A stretch of 64,000 nt of DNA from Petunia secreta (lineage: Eukaryota > Streptophyta > Magnoliopsida > Solanales > Solanaceae), in the NCBI GenBank assembly GCA_029990175.1, contig JARKIP010000053.1, positions 17,192,001 through 17,256,000 of the forward strand, written 5' to 3'. The number at the start of each line of letters is the position of its first letter. Within the stretch, counting starts at the first letter, position 1. Below, in pieces: positions 55,346 to 64,000 of the stretch. The translations under genes were made by a program, and so were the position numbers. The notes below the pieces were generated by a model. It was not told the origin of the DNA and searched no databases. It saw only the letters and a list, made by a program, of their open reading frames with translations.

Positions 55346-55717
55346 CTAACTAGGCCAAATCTGCTGCTCAACACTTATTTCGGTGGTAGGAAAAAAGTAA
55401 AATGTACGGAGAAACATCCAGCATATAAAACTAGAATAGATATTCATGGATATAAGAGATGCATTGATTTTTAATTTTTTGGATGAAAAACCTCTTCGAT
55501 TCAAATGAATCATTCTTTTGATCTCTCTAATCATTTTCTTAAAGTTAATGGTCGAGTGACTTGTAACAGTAGTAATCATACTCGATAGTAAAAATTCAAA
55601 AGAATAATTTGAATCCATATATAGTTGTAGAAATTCCATCGTTGTAAATCCTGATCCAAGTCTGAATTCCTGCAAAAAGTTAGATCCGAGATTTGTAAAT
55701 AGACTTTTTTGCGACAT
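55346..55717 (-). other. Unrecognised 123-codon open frame
   Basis: Starts with ATG (MSQKSLFTNLGSNFLQEF) and ends EISVEQQIWPS. AT-rich and rich in Phe/Ser/Ile. I see no domain, no neighbouring exon and no promoter. It could be chance or an organelle-derived insertion; I do not claim a gene. Confidence 0.2.
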
Positions 55718-56820
55718 AATTTTTCTACCTTTAATCTAGCTCATATGATTAAGGGAACTTATCATAGGATTAAGGGACCTAACTCACAATCTAGTACTAT
55801 GAAATCACTGCTTCAGGTTTCAGCCAGGTTAGTGTTGAAAAGCAAGGGTGTCGGGAGGTGAAATGTTTAATGATATGAATTATATATCCAGCACAATCTC
55901 AAAATAAGCATCAGTCACGATTTTAGTTAAAATGTGATTTATTTTAAAGTGAGATATTTCAGTGCAAATTTAAAGTAGTCAACTAATGGGTGCAAAAACA
56001 AAAAAAATTCTCAATAATTTTAGACGTCTTTAATTCTAAAACGCCCGCGTGCCGCGTAATTGCATGCAAAATATTTAATTATGCTCTCTCCTAACATGTC
56101 TTGGGCGGCAGCCCTCAGTTTGTGTCAACACTTATTGACGGCGCCCACTAACCCCACACGTTCTCTTCAGTCTTCCATCATTTATCTAATACTAATTTCT
56201 CGACATTCACGTGTATGCTGAGTTAAAGAGTATTCCACTTCATATTATAAAACTATTAATGAAATAGTGAATCATTTAAGCTAATAAATAAAGTATGACA
56301 GTTTTTTATTGAATAATTTTTTTACATGTAAATATAGATAGAAAATCTATCTCAAATTCACCTAATATGAAGTGCAAGCCCACTATGAAACCCCATAATG
56401 AATTTATATGCAACTTATTTCAACTTTGAGCTTGGAGAGGTTATTATCACCATCTATTACTGCTTCACCCTGAAATATCCATAAATTCATTGTTGACAAC
56501 AACAGTGTTTAGCCTATGAAAATATTGGACACATAATTATTGTGCACCCATATAACATATAATCAAAGAAAAACAAATCCAAATTTAAGGAAAAATTGAT
56601 TCGACTACTTTAAATCATATGAATTTTACAAATTTAAGTAAATGAAGAAACTAATCCAATACACAACAAAAAATTTACAAACTTCAATTATTTATATATA
56701 ATAATGTAAAACTACTATAAATCATCAAACCCAAAACAAAAATAGGAAAAAACTGAAATTTCTGTTAATAACTAAGGAGGTCAAGAAGTTTCAAGACTTC
56801 AAAAATATTAAAGTCTGTCA
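55718..56820. other. Noncoding stretch
   Basis: No open frame of interest and no repeat structure visible. Confidence 0.4.
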
Positions 56821-56940
56821 TAAAATAGTTACCTCGGCAAAAGAATATTAATCATCTCCCTATCAGTTATACTTTTGGTATAAAATAGTTACCTCGACAA
56901 AAGAATATTAATCATCTCCCTATCAGTTATACTTTTGGTA
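56821..56940 (+). repeat. 60-bp tandem duplication, one mismatch
   Basis: 56821-56880 and 56881-56940 are identical except one G/A difference (CTCGGCAAAA versus CTCGACAAAA). Noncoding, in the 3' flank of the minus-strand gene at 57 kb. Confidence 0.97.
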
Positions 56941-56978
56941 TATCTCCCATTTTAAATTTGATTGTTAACTTTTTATGA

Positions 56979-57830
56979 TTACATCGGCAATAATCCAGAA
57001 AAGGGTGGATTGTTCATAGCGAACTCAATGGGGTCAGTTATAGCATCCCATAGACGATGCCGGAAGAAGAATTCTTTGATTAACTTTAATTTATTTATAT
57101 ACTTTATCTTGAACAATATCAGTTGGGCTTGGTATAATTGCCTTCTCAACGTCGATCGCTCTTTTCTAAGATATTGCAACCTTGCTTTAATGCACATGTG
57201 CGGAAAATCTCCATCTTTATCATATGCACCTATAAATAATTTTATTTAAATATTAGTGATCCAAATCTCATCACAAAGATATAAGAGTTGTAAGTGAAAA
57301 GATTCATATATACCCCTGTACTATTCGAAACTATTAGATTTCTTATTTTTCAAAAAAATTTAGAGCTGTGTATATTTTACTTGGTGGTGGGAAGATTTCT
57401 TCTAGCTAGCAGGAGTACACTCCTTAACCTTTGCCCTTTTCAAACGACTATTCTTAATGTAATTGGTTTGGTAAATGGCCAAGCTAGTTGCAATAACTAA
57501 AACACATTATATCTCTTAAGGAATATAAACATTTCATTTTGCCAATGCTACAAGGGCTCTTAAGATTCACCACTACCAGTAATTAAAAGCTTTTGCATAC
57601 ACTAATTACTGATCGTGAGAGAATCCGGCATCAAAGAAAAATGATGTAAAAAAATTCAGAGAAAGATTAAACTTTAAAGAGTTGACTATGCAGTGCTATT
57701 GCAACCAATCTGTTTATTGGCTCCATCCAGAGAAGAGAAGAAGAGAAACAATTTTACCGTATGTTAAATGCAGCTTGTTGGCCTGTCTGTCTAAATTTCT
57801 GTATTGAACTATCCCAAACCTAGTATACTC
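56979..57830 (-). CDS. Two phase-compatible exons of an unrecognised gene (3' end)
   Basis: Exon complement(57758..57830): acceptor CTTAACAG, 73 nt reading EYTRFGIVQYRNLDRQANKL, donor ACATACG|GTAAAA. Exon complement(56979..57229): acceptor TTTATAG, 251 nt, ends at TAA 56979-56981. Joined in phase 1 they give KLHLTY-GAYDKDGDFPHMC and then a basic, likely coiled-coil stretch KARLQYLRKERSTLRRQLYQ, ending NNPPFSGLLPM. Frame and splice signals agree without adjustment, which supports a real gene. A further exon may end at a consensus donor (ACAAA|GTAAGTAAC) near 58018, but frame from there meets a stop, so the start is unknown. I do not recognise the family. Confidence 0.5.
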
Positions 57831-57839
57831 CTGTTAAGA

Positions 57840-58600
57840 GTATAAATAAAAAACTGTATGAAACACTCAAACATAATAAAAGTTTCAAACTTATTCTCCT
57901 CTAGAAAAGAATAAAACATAGTTACCAAACATATTGAAAGGTTTTTTATATTCGTCTCAGTCAATTCATAAGCTGCAGTATGTACAAGCGAAAATAAATT
58001 GCAAATTCAAGTTACTTACTTTGTATCAGCAGTGGAGAGCAATACTTCTAGAGAACAAAGTGAAAATAATATGTGAACGTACAAATCAAATTCGCCGATG
58101 AATTTAGCGGAAAAATAGATTGGACCAGAATAGCAGCAGCAACTCAAATAATCAAAGAGCAAAGAGTGAAGAAAGAAGAAATTTATGGCTCAATTCGCAT
58201 AGCAGCCACTGCAGTTTGTTTTTTTTTTTCCCTTTCATATCAGGTTTGGAAGAAACAATATGATAGATAATTTAGATTGGAACCTTTTTGAATGATCACA
58301 TCATTTCATTCTTTCATATGAATGATCATGGTGCTTCAAGAGGTGCCTAGCCTTTGCGTCTGTTTGTTTTGGGCAGAGAGGCCTTCAACATATTGATTTT
58401 TTTAAAGTTTGGGTTTCTTAGATTTGTCAAGAGTAAATAAGTAATCTGACTTTTTGATTTTTGAGTACATGCTTTTATAGTAATATGATATGATGATTAT
58501 TACTCCATTATATATAAGCACCTATAGTTTCATTCACAAATGGTGCACCATTACAAAATCCATTGCTAAACAAACTCTCATACAAAAGTCACAAAGAGCA
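57840..58600. other. Intergenic region between the unknown gene and the ERF gene
   Basis: The left part may contain the 5' exon of the minus-strand gene. The right part contains the ERF promoter, with a TATA box TATATAAG at 58511-58518 (plus strand). Confidence 0.4.
58511..58518 (+). promoter_or_regulatory. TATA box of the ERF gene
   Basis: TATATAAG in CATTATATATAAGCACC, about 110 bp upstream of the first in-frame ATG (58629), a normal spacing for a plant gene. Confidence 0.5.
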
Positions 58601-58628
58601 TAGTAGTCACTAGTCATTGACATACAAA

Positions 58629-59232
58629 ATGACTATGAAGGAAAAGGTTAAGGGCACTATGGCAGGAGGAAATAATTAAAAAAAAAATAGTAGTATGGTA
58701 CTAGTAAAAGAGGTTCACTATAGAGGAGTAAGGAAGAGACCATGGGGTCGCTATGCTGCTGAAATTCGAAATCCTGGAAAGAAATACCGAGTCTGGTTAG
58801 GTACTTTCAACACTGCAGAAGAGGCTGCTTTAGCTTATGATGCAGCCGCCAGGGAGTTCCGTGGTGCCAAAGCCAAGACTAACTTTCCCTTGCCGTTCAA
58901 GAATCCCCCACTCACAGCAACTTTGTGCAATCCTTTGGTGGTGAAACAGGTGAACGCACGCCTCTCACACATTTCCACAGTGCTATCGGTGAAGGCGTTG
59001 ACCACTTTTTAGGTTATCAACCGGCTGTAGCAGTTTTGCCTAATGGTCAACCAGTTTTTTTTTTTTTTTTTTTTTTTTGATAATGTATGGCGGTGTTGAG
59101 AACCAGCAACAGCCCGTTCATAGCGACTCGAAGTTGTCCTCAATAGTGGATGACAACCGATGCAATGGTGGTGTTGTAAGGAGGAGATTTCTTGATTTTG
59201 ATCTTAACTTCGCTCCACCTATGGAAACATGA
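58629..59232 (+). pseudogene. AP2/ERF repressor gene (class II, EAR motif), frame-disrupted
   Basis: The AP2/ERF DNA-binding domain is complete: VHYRGVRKRPWGRYAAEIRN, PGKKYRVWLGTFNTAEEAAL, AYDAAAREFRGAKAKTNFP. Domain Ala and Asp at the B-type (ERF) positions indicate GCC-box binding. The C-terminus ends RRRFLDFDLNFAPPMET, with the EAR repression motif DLNFAPP. Three lesions separate them. An upstream in-frame start (MTMKEKVKGTMAGGNN, from 58629) meets TAA at 58677 beside an A-run. A frame change occurs near 58943, after which ERTPLTHFHSAIGEGVDHFL continues. A T24 run (59055-59078) precedes YGGVENQQQPVHSDSKLSSI in a third frame. As it stands, translation from 58695 yields 105 aa without the EAR motif, ending at 59012. 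Intronless like its family. Either a pseudogene or affected by homopolymer sequencing errors. Confidence 0.85.
59055..59078 (+). repeat. T24 homopolymer inside the ERF coding region
   Basis: 24 consecutive T between the segments reading VAVLPNGQPVF and YGGVENQQQ. Family members have no such run, so it is an expansion, and its exact length may be unreliable. Confidence 0.9.
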
Positions 59233-59751
59233 TGATTGCAATTAAGCTTTGGGAGAGAAAGAAAATGAACTAATTAATTACTTTGAGAGACTACTTATGT
59301 CTAATTATAGCATATAGGTGAAAAGAAAGTATTTTTGCAATACAGAGGGATTATCATATTCTTCTCTATGTTATTTTTAGCTTGTCTAACTAAATCCCTT
59401 TGATTTGTTGTTCAATAAAAAAATTGAAATCTTATGTCCTTAATTGATGCAAACTTATGTTTAGTTTAAAGATTTTCATTGTTTCCCCAGCTTTCTTAGA
59501 TCTTTATGACTCTGATTTCGTGGTCCATATAGACCTCTTCGAAGATTAATTAACTTTGAGGAATATGTAACGCGGTACTATATAAATCTTTTCCTTATTG
59601 TTGGAATTTTGTAGGTCCGTTATAAAACATCTATGATCTCTAATCATCAGAATTAGGGAAGTACTTTTTATTTGTTCCACCGAGTTTAATGTTGTTCTAA
59701 CTACTGTTTGTATTAGTATAAATTTTAAATTCAAATACGGCCACTCAGTTT

Positions 59752-59965
59752 GGAGACAGAATTCCCTCTCCGCGTGACCTTCGTTAGTAAGTGCTTAGAG
59801 ACGGAATTCTCTCTCTAGCAAAATAATTAATTTCCTGCTTGGAGAGAGAATTTCGTCTCCAACATTATTTGTAGAAATTACTTTTATTGTTTAGAGACGG
59901 AATTCCCTCTCCAGGAAAATAATTAAAAATTATTTTTATGGTTTAGAGACAGAATTCCCTCTCTA
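59752..59965. repeat. Left subterminal repeats of the CACTA-like element
   Basis: Copies of TTTAGAGACGGAATTCCCTCTCC-type words at about 59751, 59797, 59842 (reverse), 59900 and 59944. Confidence 0.75.
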
Positions 59966-60182
59966 ACTATATTAACCCTGCTAAATAAAAATATTAGAAA
60001 ATCGATATAAAGCAACCAAAAACCAGAAAAACACCACTAAAACAGTTATACAACCTGTTTAACATAAAATATAATTATAGATAAATCGTTACTTAAAACC
60101 TCAAGTTAATTACAGATCTACGAAGTATCAAGTACAATATAACATAATTACAATTAAATAAATAAAAAAGTACATTACGTAC

Positions 60183-60299
60183 CGAAAAATGTGTTGATAG
60201 GATTCATGACGACTTGATTTTTAGCAGCATCATCAATAAGTCTTTCAGAATCAGAAAATCCAACATAAGACGACGTCGTTCTATTCCCTTGATCATTGG
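60183..60299 (-). pseudogene. Captured HSP70 exon fragment
   Basis: On the minus strand 117 nt read NDQGNRTTSSYVGFSDSERL, then IDDAAKNQVVMNPINTFF and the first base of the next codon. This is the N-terminal nucleotide-binding part of cytosolic HSP70/HSC70 proteins. It ends at a splice donor TTCG|GTACGT, the position of the conserved intron in plant HSC70 genes, and begins after an acceptor-like AATTATAG. Substitutions at normally constant sites (Pro to Ser after TT; Gly to Asp in LIGDAA) show it is not under HSP70 constraint. The rest of the gene is absent, so it is a captured fragment inside the transposon. Confidence 0.85.
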
Positions 60300-60409
60300 C
60301 TATAATTTTAAAAAATTATTAGTAAATTGGAAAGAAAATGGATTTGGATCAGTGGATACGGGATTGGGGTGGGAAAAATGGAGAGGAAAAAATAATAGAC
60401 AAGATGAAA

Positions 60410-60530
60410 TACTTACTTGATGGACGAAAATGGTGCTGCAATGGTGGAGAAAATGGGTGCCTCTGGTACCGCTTTGGAGAGGAAGTGTTTAGAAAATTTT
60501 ATGTGTTTGTAAAAAATGTAGAGTAAGCTG
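60410..60530 (-). other. Possible upstream exon of a chimeric transcript in the CACTA-like element
   Basis: On the minus strand a CT-rich exon-like stretch ends at a consensus donor CCATCAA|GTAAGTATTT (near 60411) and could splice to the HSP70 fragment at 60299. No long frame joins them. Inference only. Confidence 0.25.
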
Positions 60531-60562
60531 AAGTAAAAATATAATTATAGAATTGTTAGGAT

Positions 60563-60775
60563 TGGAGAGGGAATTCCGTCTCCAATCAAAAAGTAAAAAA
60601 ATTGTCAGGTGATTGGCGACGGAATTCCTTCTCCATCACCTGACACCTTTTTTACTTTTTTACTGAAGAAGGAATTCCGTCTCCAACATTTCCAATTTAA
60701 TTTATTTTAACCGCAAAACACTGATTGGAGAGGGAATTCACTCGCTAGCTGATTGGGGAGTAAATTCCCTCTCTA
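60563..60775. repeat. Right subterminal repeats of the CACTA-like element
   Basis: GGAGAGGGAATTCCGTCTCC and variants at about 60564, 60616, 60668, 60724 and 60757. The pair at 60600-60650 is itself enclosed by the inverted words TCAGGTGATTGG / CCATCACCTGA. Confidence 0.75.
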
Positions 60776-60814
60776 ACCATTATGTAGTTTTTTACTCTTT
60801 TTCTAGTAGTGCGG

Positions 60815-61170
60815 CAAAATAATTTGCTTTTTTGGAGAAACGAAAAAGTCTTCTAATTGCCGTCCAAGTGATAGGTTGAAAATTTTCAGAGTTACACAAT
60901 TTTTCCCATCCTCAGCTAACACTAAAATAACTTTGCAGTAAATTCGGAGCAGTTACTATTATTTATTTCTCTGTTTTAGAGAGCATAACTAGATAGATAG
61001 TATAAAGATGAAGCAATTCGCTGAAGATACTATTAATAGACTATATAGTTTGCTCTGAGATATCGCAACAAAATTTAATACTTCAGTAATTTGGACCGGG
61101 AGACTTAGTCACAGTCATGGCGACAAAGAGGGCAATTAGCAGCACTATGAATGAGATGATGGGTCTCACT
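60815..61170. other. Noncoding spacer
   Basis: No gene or repeat recognised. Confidence 0.4.
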
Positions 61171-61721
61171 GTATTGATATAATTTTGACACAAACACGTA
61201 GCATACAAAAATGAAATTACACGTTTGGAGAAAGCGGCGCACAGCATACAGGAATGAGTCGAATAACGGAAGTCAGTACGCGGGTACTTGCATAAAGAAG
61301 CTTCCGATCAATTGTATCCATAAGATACAATCCGAGAACAAGTTTCATGCAGAGTTCGTTTAGCTTGGAATCGCATCCTTCGAGTTCGTAAACGTCAAGC
61401 TTCGCATTAAAGGCACTTCAGATCGTGTGCTTCCCACGATCCAATGTGGGAAACATGGTCACTTAAATGCAGAGTTATGTCTCAGTAGCCTATTATTATA
61501 AATAGCCATTTGGATCATTTGTAAAAGCATTCATAGATATATGCCAAAACTCTGTCAAATTGTATTCTTATCTCTCAAGCAATAATACGATTATCTTTCT
61601 TGTTTTTGTTCCTGTTGATTATTTCATCTTTACGTTCATTAATCGTGATTTTGATATAGTTAGTTGCTTGTAATCCTTTACAAATTTAATTGTAACCTAA
61701 ACATTAAATTTATGCTATGCA
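61171..61721 (+). repeat. 5' LTR of Gypsy element D (Tat-like), left edge approximate
   Basis: Ends ...TTATGCTATGCA and is followed at once by a primer-type sequence. A TATA box (TATTATAAATAG) lies at about 61491-61502. The proposed start TGTATTGATATAATTTTG is the nearest plausible TG end, but the partner LTR is outside the window, so the edge cannot be confirmed. Confidence 0.55.
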
Positions 61722-61742
61722 AGTTTGCACCCACCGTGGGGC
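61722..61742 (+). promoter_or_regulatory. Gypsy D primer-binding region
   Basis: AGTTTGCACCCACCGTGGGG, nearly the same text as after the LTR of Gypsy A (GGTGCCCACCGTAGGGC). Confidence 0.6.
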
Positions 61743-61832
61743 TCAAGCTATTGATATTATTCCAAGGTTGCGATATCTTGATCATTTCATAAATCTTTAT
61801 CTGAAAAAATAGTTGAAGGAAATACTCGTCCC

Positions 61833-63491
61833 GATGGGGACGTCTACTAATGTAGAAAACCAAACAGTGGGAGAGTCATCACGCCCTGTTGGCCACAAGT
61901 TCATGGAGACAATCCGAGGGCAGGAAATGAAACTGCCGATGATTCTCAGTCTGTTCACTCTTAGCACGAACAACCCTTACGACCAGACAGTTTGAGGGAA
62001 GATCTACTCCTTGGAGAGTAGAGGAACAGCGAGGGAGTAAGAGAATCAGGGTCAGATTTTTGGAAAGTTATCCTTAGGGGTTTCTTAGCCCAACAGCATG
62101 AAGCAACGACAAAACAATATAGACGAATTGACGCACAAAAGTCAATTCTTCGCCGACCAGGCAAGAGTAAACCTGCGAGTAAATGAAGTGTTGCAAGCTC
62201 TCTCGGAGAGTCTTAGAGTTGTAGCCACACCACCCGTAATTTCTACCGGAGGCACTCCAACTTCTATTCTTCAGGGCACAATTATAGGGGGACCTTCAAA
62301 TGGAGTTGGATCGGGGGGGTCTGAAACTGCTCGTATAGTGGTTGAAACTACATCCTGTTGGACGAATTAGAAAATGGAAGACAGAATCGAAGCCAATTTC
62401 AAAGAAAGGATGGGACGGATCCTCGGAGCTCCAAAGTATCTCAAGTTGATAAACATTGTGAAATGTAAACAACAAGCCTTCAAACTGGAGGCTGTTCCGG
62501 CTCCTACTCCCAAAAAATTGAAGTTACTTTTGTTGAAGAAGTATGATGGTACGTCTAATACCACTAATCACATCACTAATATATGATGGTGTAGGGAAAT
62601 GATCTGACCAAGTTGGAGTTAGAATCCGTGTTCTTTAACAAATTCGGCGAGACGCTAGAGAAAGGAGTGTTAAATTGGTATATGCATATGGCCGTTAAGA
62701 CTATCAGGTTATTTGATAAACTAGTCGATCAGCTCATCAAAGCTCACAGAAGGGCCCAAATGACTCTTAAAAGGAAGGAAGACATTTTTTAAGTCAAGCA
62801 GAGGCCGAGAGAACCCCTTCGAGATTTCTTGGACCGTTTCCAAGCGAAACATATGCTAATACCTCCGATGGAAGATAGCTTAACGATTCCGGCCTTTTCG
62901 AATAACATGAATGGTGATAGCTTAGAAAAATGTGCTGAGTTAAAGAAAAGTTTGCAAGAATGGAAAGCCATAACCTGCGATGATGTGCACACCACGGCCT
63001 GTTCTAAGATTAGAGTTGTAGAGGACAAAAAGTTTGCGAATTGTGGTTCAGGGTATAGTAATTGTTCAGAGTCATCTAGGTGGAATGAGTTTCCGCGAAG
63101 AAATTTAGGATTCTGATTCTGGCCTTATTACTCCCCATTACAGCATGTGAATCAAAGGAAGTGAAACATGAATAATAGAAACTCAGCTCTAAGAGATAGC
63201 GTCGGGCCATAATTGGTTTCCAAAGAGCCAAGTTTGTCCCAAATCTCAGCATATAATTTCAATGTTTTTTACTAGGAATTGGTGAATATGTTGAAGGGAA
63301 TGACGGACAAAGGGGTGAGACTCCCCAAGGATATGAGGTTTGATCCAAGCAAAAGGGATAAAAGTCTGTGGTATGATTTTCATGAAAACCACAGCCACCT
63401 TACGAAAGATTGTAAAGCCTTACGATATGAGGTGACCCACTTGTTAAAAAAAGGAATGTTGAAGGAATTCTTGACAGAAAAAAGGAAGTAA
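61833..63491 (+). pseudogene. Gypsy D gag remnant
   Basis: Gag text is spread over several frames with stops: a variable N-terminus (from 61833, and MKQRQNNIDELTHKSQFFAD at 62098), FNKFGETLEKGVLNWYMHMA near 62630-62690, and REPLRDFLDRFQAKHMLIPP at 62800-62860. A zinc-finger-like DFHENHSHLTKDCKALRYEV at 63377-63436 has the H and C spacing of Tat gags (usually C-x-YH-x-H-x-C; the first Cys is missing here). A TAA at 62790 and several frame changes break it. Confidence 0.7.
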
Positions 63492-63550
63492 ACCTTTTCA
63501 AGAACAGGGCAGGAGGACAGCCACCAAGGCCTCCATCTTCTAAGAGGATA

Positions 63551-63832
63551 GTGAATGTGATCTCCAGAGGCTTAGAAATCAAAGGCATAACATACACTTC
63601 GGTGAAGAAATTCACCAAGGTTTCCGTGACTCATGAAAAAAGGAGCTGTGATGGTGGTTCAACGGGAGATATTGTGTTTGGTGATGAAGACACTGATGGG
63701 ATGATATTTCTCCATCATGACACATTTGTGATCATGTTGCGAATCAATGATTCCATTATCAAGCGAGTGTTGGTAAATGCTAGAAGTTTCGTGAACATTA
63801 TCCGTTGCAAAGTTGTTGAAAGCTGGTTTTGA
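63551..63832 (+). pseudogene. Gypsy D protease remnant
   Basis: IIKRVLVNARSFVNII sits where the protease active site LVDxGSSxNI is expected; Asp-Gly is replaced by Asn-Ala, so the enzyme is dead. Upstream FLHHDTFVIMLRINDSIIKR is the normal strand before the active site. Ends at TGA 63830. Confidence 0.7.
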
Positions 63833-64000
63833 AGTATGACAAACAGGAAGGACACCGAGTTTCATGCAAGGAACCTAAAGAACCTGGTCCTTGAAGGGAA
63901 GGGCACGTTTGATCGAAAAGATTGTGGGTTGCAAATCCCTGTGGAAGTAGGAATAGTGGCGCGTGGTTGTATACGTATCCTAGTCGGACTAAAAGAGGCA

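Larger units (their letters stand above)
59743..60811. mobile_element. Non-autonomous CACTA-like element carrying an HSP70 gene fragment
   Basis: The right end, reverse-complemented, reads CACTACTAGAAAAAGAG, a typical CACTA terminus; the left end reads CACTCAGTTTGG, a degraded counterpart. CGG flanks both sides (59739-59741 and 60812-60814), the expected 3-bp duplication, with one extra C at the left. Subterminal zones (59752-59965 and 60563-60775) hold about nine copies, in both orientations, of the palindromic word GGAGAGGGAATTCCGTCTCC, as CACTA elements have subterminal transposase-binding repeats. The centre contains an HSP70 exon fragment. No transposase is encoded. Confidence 0.7.
61743..64000 (+). 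mobile_element. Gypsy element D interior, runs off the window
   Basis: Gag and protease remnants in the order expected for a Tat-type element lie downstream of the LTR at 61.2-61.7 kb, all on the plus strand. RT, integrase and the 3' LTR would lie beyond 64000. Confidence 0.75.

Overview
This is eukaryotic nuclear DNA from a flowering plant. It is AT-rich, has spliced genes with GT-AG introns, and is dominated by LTR retrotransposons. A 5'-truncated SINE ending in a (TTG)n tail and a tRNA-like SINE array resemble the SINEs of Solanaceae, so a nightshade-family genome (Solanum/Nicotiana/Capsicum type) is my best guess. That is an inference, not a proof.

Layout. 1-7.3 kb holds noncoding DNA, a perfect Stowaway MITE, a possible small gene on the minus strand, an hAT-like element and a lone Copia-type LTR. 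7.3-9.6 kb (minus) is a complete two-exon gene for a small OB-fold nucleic-acid-binding protein (153 aa), whose intron carries a tandem SINE array. 11.66-14.98 kb (minus) is a complete seven-exon aminotransferase gene of the tyrosine aminotransferase family (416 aa). 15.5-40.5 kb is a locally duplicated segment whose second copy was split by a three-level nest of retrotransposons: an old Copia element (17045-40399) containing a Gypsy element of Tat type (19753-38159), which contains a younger Tat-type Gypsy element (24133-35429). Both Gypsy boundaries are fixed by perfect 5-bp target duplications. 43.2-52.2 kb is a separate Gypsy element with 2.5-kb LTRs, a 57-bp minisatellite inside each LTR and a mostly decayed interior. 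52.4-55.3 kb has ~130-bp repeats with a palindromic TTGGC(A/T)ATTGCCAA core and a small terminal-inverted-repeat element. 57.0-57.8 kb (minus) shows two phase-compatible exons of an unrecognised gene. 58.6-59.2 kb is an AP2/ERF repressor gene with its EAR motif, broken by a stop, a frameshift and a T24 run. 59.7-60.8 kb is a CACTA-like element carrying a captured piece of an HSP70 gene. 61.2 kb to the window end is the 5' part of another Tat-like Gypsy element that runs off the window.

The host genes (OB-fold protein, aminotransferase, ERF, unknown gene) are independent units and form no pathway. The most interesting structures are the dated three-level nest, the HSP70-carrying CACTA-like element, the antisense reading frame in the middle Gypsy element, and the ERF gene lost or remodelled by homopolymer changes. 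I see no tRNA, rRNA or CRISPR array. All exon models come from reading splice sites and frames by eye.
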